Positions 61,230 to 64,000 of a stretch of 64,000 nucleotides of DNA are shown here, in pieces; the first letter of the stretch is position 1; every line of letters begins with the position of its first letter. The stretch lies in NCBI RefSeq assembly GCF_025753795.1, contig NZ_JAOWPS010000003.1, positions 434,001 to 498,000 of the forward strand, written 5' to 3'. Made by a program: the position numbers and the translations under genes. The notes beneath the pieces are model-generated. The model did not search any database. It had not been told where the DNA came from and was given only the letters and a program-made list of their open reading frames with translations. The stretch is from Mesorhizobium sp. YC-39 (GTDB lineage Bacteria; Pseudomonadota; Alphaproteobacteria; Rhizobiales; Rhizobiaceae).

Positions 61230-61430
61230 GTGCAAGAATACTATGTTGAACAGATGATCGGCGATGCGATCACCACGTGGCACGTGGTGAGGGCCGGAAC
61301 GCCAGAGGAGGCAGCGCGCAACGCTACTGGCCGCAACGTAACAGTTCGGACTGCCGAGCATATCTGGGTCAGGGTGACCGACGAGGATCTGCGACGCGTA
61401 TATGAGTTCTGCTTTGCCCAGGGCCAATAA
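61230..61430 (+). CDS. Small protein of unknown function
   Basis: 66 aa. Starts VQEYYVEQMIGDAITTWHVVRAGTPEEAARNATGR at GTG; then TVRTAEHIWVRVTDEDLRRVYEF. The same pattern is found, frameshifted, at 60370-60627, which supports that it is a real gene family. GGAAC-N17-TGTT (61175-61200) lies upstream. No good ribosome site is visible, so the start is uncertain. Function unknown. Confidence 0.6.
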   Translation: MQEYYVEQMIGDAITTWHVVRAGTPEEAARNATGRNVTVRTAEHIWVRVTDEDLRRVYEFCFAQGQ

Positions 61431-61475
61431 TGGAAGCCTTTACGCGATGCTGTGTAGGAGGATAGGGAGGAATTC

Positions 61476-61835
61476 ATGCGGCGGCTTTTGGCGGGCATTA
61501 TCTTCGCTGGCGGCGCTGTGGCGGTCCCTGCCGGCGAGATTGAGCGGGGGGAATTCTATCCACTTTCATACTCGGAAGTGGAGACTATGGAGGCCGCCGT
61601 CCGACAGGTTTCGAAAGTTCCATCATCGGCCCAATTTTCCGGAGTGCAGGCTACACGCACCGATAAAGACCTGCTGAACGTCTGTGGCTTTGTGATCAGG
61701 GCAGAAGCCGGCTCAATTCCGTTTATCGGAGTCATGGAGCCTGGTGGCCGCTTCATGTTGGTTCTCTTAGGCAAGGACGAAGCCACTCGAGTTACGGTCA
61801 TCGATCTGTGCAAGCGCGGCGGAATTGACCTCTAG
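61476..61835 (+). CDS. Exported protein of unknown function
   Basis: 119 aa with a signal peptide (residues 1-19, RRLLAGIIFAGGAVAVPAG). The mature part has AAVRQVSKVPSSAQFSGVQATR and a single motif NVCGFVIRAEAGSIPFIGVM, resembling small rhizobial exported proteins with PSSAQF..VCG..N. Only two cysteines are present. GGAGG lies 8 bases before the ATG, a very good ribosome site. Probably periplasmic. Confidence 0.72.
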   Translation: MRRLLAGIIFAGGAVAVPAGEIERGEFYPLSYSEVETMEAAVRQVSKVPSSAQFSGVQATRTDKDLLNVCGFVIRAEAGSIPFIGVMEPGGRFMLVLLGKDEATRVTVIDLCKRGGIDL

Positions 61836-61877
61836 GATCAGAAATGCCGCTTTCGTCACTCAAGGCCGATGGTTTTA

Positions 61878-62231
61878 TTATGACGGACTTGCGCGATCTC
61901 CGGGGCGCCCGGCGGCTTCTGCTTCAACCTTGGCCAACCTCGCCTTGATCTCTTTCGGGTCGGCGTGTTCTAGCCCGACAACGTCGTTTCGCGTTTCATT
62001 GAGTGCAACGATGATCTCATCGAGCTTGGCGTGAATGGCGGCAGTGTCCCGGTAGCCCTGTATCAAAACGACGCCGGTGATTATGATTGCTGCTACTGAC
62101 AGGCCGTAAGTCACGACATTCGTCAGGCCGAAAGGCACCAAGGCGCTACAGACCACCATCGCTATGACCATTACATAGAAGCCCGGCGGGCGTGACAGAA
62201 AATCGGCCGCGACGAAAAGGATCTTGTTCAT
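61878..62231 (-). CDS. Low-affinity iron permease family protein
   Basis: 117 aa with two membrane helices (about 15-33 and 38-58). VLIQGYRDTAAIHAKLDEIIVALNETRNDVVGLEHADPKEIKA is the signature of the small bacterial members of PF04120. Despite the name, iron transport has not been shown for them. The C-terminal part is a cytoplasmic helix. GGTGG precedes the ATG, and the longer upstream frame is not conserved. Confidence 0.8.
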   Translation of the reverse strand: MNKILFVAADFLSRPPGFYVMVIAMVVCSALVPFGLTNVVTYGLSVAAIIITGVVLIQGYRDTAAIHAKLDEIIVALNETRNDVVGLEHADPKEIKARLAKVEAEAAGRPGDRASPS

Positions 62232-62554
62232 CCAAGTCCACCATCTTTGTAGTGCATGGCGGCAAGAATGACCTTGAACACGCTGCCAACCTCCGGCGAT
62301 TTTTCCTGGGGGCGATCCCGTTCCTTCAGTGGCTTTCGTGGCCAAGCCGCGCGGATCGCTGATGGCTCTAGGGATCGCGGTGATAGCGTCCGGCAATACT
62401 CAGTCATCCGTTTGCCGAGGAAATGCCGCGTGTACTCATCAAGCTCTCACGACAGAAATAACTAAGCAGCGGCTGCCCAACGCACTAGGCAAACGCTCCT
62501 CATGAGCACTCCCTTTTCGGCAGGAGGGGTCGGGACGAATGGCCACATTTTTGT
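62232..62554. other. Gene-free stretch
   Basis: 323 bases between two minus-strand genes. No gene, strong hairpin or recognisable site. Confidence 0.4.
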
Positions 62555-62659
62555 TTATACCGACGTAAGCCAGACAGAGAGAACGACGATCGCGACAGAG
62601 AGCGGCACGGCTAGAATTAGGCCAGTTTCAACTAAGCGGGTTTCGGTATCGCTGAACAC
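62555..62659 (-). CDS. Single-helix membrane microprotein
   Basis: 34 aa: a short polar start (VFSDTETRLVE) and one membrane helix (TGLILAVPLSVAIVVLSVWLTSV). Initiation is at GTG with GGAGAT 8 bases upstream. No homologue is recognised; the helix and ribosome site are the only support. Confidence 0.4.
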   Translation of the reverse strand: MFSDTETRLVETGLILAVPLSVAIVVLSVWLTSV

Positions 62660-63084
62660 TTGGCGATCTCCTATGCATGATGCATTGAAGGTAAAATCTC
62701 CGAACACCGATCCGGTTCCACTTTCGCTATAGAAAGCGAAGCTCCCCTTTAGCTTTCGCGGCCCTTTGAGAGGGCTTGGAATGGCGTTGGACCCTGGGAA
62801 CGTGCGACTCTCAATACACTTCAACAATCTTTCGCCTCGGTCTTCCAGAACACGACCGGCGGCTCGCCGGTCCTGGTTCGGCGCCTTCGATGCATTGAGT
62901 GAGCGGTTGTTCTCGCAGACGTGCCTATTTTCGCTTCGCGAACTTGGCGCTCGGCCCAACCGCAATTCGATACGCCCGATCAGCGGCCGGCGACCACCAC
63001 CGCGAACGCGGGCCGACTAAGATGGCGTACACCTTCCGATCCTTGCCAACCCGCAATGCCTAACGCAAACCTAACCGGTGTGCG
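62660..63084. other. Gene-free stretch
   Basis: 425 bases without a supported gene. An open frame on the plus strand (62766-63020) is Arg/Ser-rich without a ribosome site and was not accepted. Confidence 0.4.
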
Positions 63085-63966
63085 CTACGTCGTTTTGGAC
63101 GCCTCATCCGACCCGAGCACGCGCTCTCGAATGGCCTCTTCGGTCTTGTGTGCAGTCGATCTGACGACGTTGCCAACACGCCCCGCCAATGTCTCCGCGT
63201 CACCGCTCGAACTTTGGCGGTCAGCCTCGTCCTTGACCGTTTCATATGCCTCGGCCGCGACTTCCTTGACCTGCTCCAGACCTTTGTCGAAAACATTCTG
63301 AGCAGACTCGCGCAGCTTGTCGCGGTATTCGCCGAGTTGCTCGTCCTCCATGGCGGTGTGGGGGAGCATCACCCCAATCGCGGTGCCGATTGCAAGGCCG
63401 AGGGCTGCGATAGCTAGAGGCTCGCGCTGGAACACCTCCTGTACTGTATGCCGCGCGCTAGCAGACATATCTCCTGCACTCGAGGCAAACTGCGCTGCAG
63501 TCTGCTTCAGTCTCTCGCCCGCGTCTGTTGTCGCGTTGACTGCTACCCCGGCTGCATCGCTTACCACTGATGCAGCTAGCTTACTGGCGTCAGAAACCCT
63601 TACTCCGATTCCGGAAACTTCATTGCCGAAGTCATCATCATCACGGTCCCCATCCTGGGATACGTCGTTAGCGTTTCTACCGGCCCGATATGCACCGGTG
63701 GCAGCGCTTCCATGCGACGCGCCACTTCCAAGCATCAACCAAGCCAGCCCTGCGCCAACGAGCGTGAGTGGCAACGGGTTGTCCCTGACCTGTGCCCTAA
63801 GATTACCGAGCATTGCGGATCCGTCACCGCCAGTGAATATTCCGGCAAATTCATCGATCAATTGGCCCGGGCTCATTTTGTTGCGGATCGAATCCGCAGT
63901 GTCAGACACTTTCGCTCGAGCAATGTCGGCCTCCCGCTCAAGCTCGGCTGCAGATTTGTCGCTCAT
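63085..63966 (-). CDS. DUF3618 domain-containing protein
   Basis: 293 aa. The N-terminal SAAELEREADIARAKVSDTADSIRNKMSPGQLIDE (about 4-38) is the DUF3618 domain. A short hydrophobic segment follows (PLPLTLVGAGLAWLMLGSG, about 65-83), and a second one at about 182-202 (PLAIAALGLAIGTAIGVMLP). The rest is a helical, acidic, Ala-rich linker. Such proteins usually lie with DUF883 and holin-like genes in envelope stress loci; here the upstream gene is outside the window. AAGGA precedes the ATG. Confidence 0.87.
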   Translation of the reverse strand: MSDKSAAELEREADIARAKVSDTADSIRNKMSPGQLIDEFAGIFTGGDGSAMLGNLRAQVRDNPLPLTLVGAGLAWLMLGSGASHGSAATGAYRAGRNANDVSQDGDRDDDDFGNEVSGIGVRVSDASKLAASVVSDAAGVAVNATTDAGERLKQTAAQFASSAGDMSASARHTVQEVFQREPLAIAALGLAIGTAIGVMLPHTAMEDEQLGEYRDKLRESAQNVFDKGLEQVKEVAAEAYETVKDEADRQSSSGDAETLAGRVGNVVRSTAHKTEEAIRERVLGSDEASKTT

Positions 63967-64000
63967 CTTATTTGTTCCTTGATCACGCGCACGTCGCGCT

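Overview
The window looks like chromosomal DNA of a rhizobial alphaproteobacterium, most likely Mesorhizobium or a close relative. The basis is the dense GC-rich coding, the many DUF982/DUF768/DUF3606/DUF3618 small proteins, an LdtR-type MarR regulator beside an L,D-transpeptidase, an aspartate-type HemB metal site, OpgC, Bpt, and short palindromic intergenic repeats of the kind common in rhizobia. Species is inferred, not proven. No transposase, integrase or CRISPR array was seen.

Positions 1-13500 are core genes: a partial secreted protein, glyA, a CPA1 antiporter, an L,D-transpeptidase with its probable regulator ldtR, a 3-hydroxyisobutyryl-CoA hydrolase overlapping a small membrane protein, a PNPOx-fold protein, a DUF2066 protein, hemB, a DHFR-fold reductase, PPK2 and an aldo/keto reductase. 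Positions 13500-18900 are a surface-polysaccharide islet (GT90, GT8, TylF-type and generic methyltransferases, a pyruvyl transferase). It is bounded by the intact GT90 gene and a second, truncated copy of that gene's promoter and first 46 codons.

Positions 19000-24100 carry two regulatory loci. A GntR/FCD repressor is divergent from an MFS exporter around a palindrome. A LacI-family regulator is divergent from two paralogous 47-48 aa microproteins, with the same 14-base operator in front of all three genes. The microprotein locus is the most promising candidate for an undescribed system here. Positions 24100-51000 return to housekeeping: opgC, sthA, bpt, parC, aspS, a sugar ABC importer lacking its ATPase gene, rnd, guaB, rlmE, ppx and several transporters. 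Two palindromic repeat elements occur, one of which supplies the rlmE stop codon.

A tRNA-Gln(CUG) gene at 51101-51174 marks a change of style. From there to the end the genes are short, mostly of unknown function, loosely packed, and at least three are frameshifted. Several are stress-linked families (CsbD, PNPOx-like general stress protein, DUF982, DUF3606, DUF3618, SRAP). Two perfect EcfG-type promoters (GGAAC-N16-CGTT) precede csbD and the stress-protein pseudogene, and a GTTC-N7-GTTC SOS box lies between two divergent groups of unknown genes next to an SRAP gene. This suggests an accessory, partly decaying stress-response region placed next to a tRNA gene.
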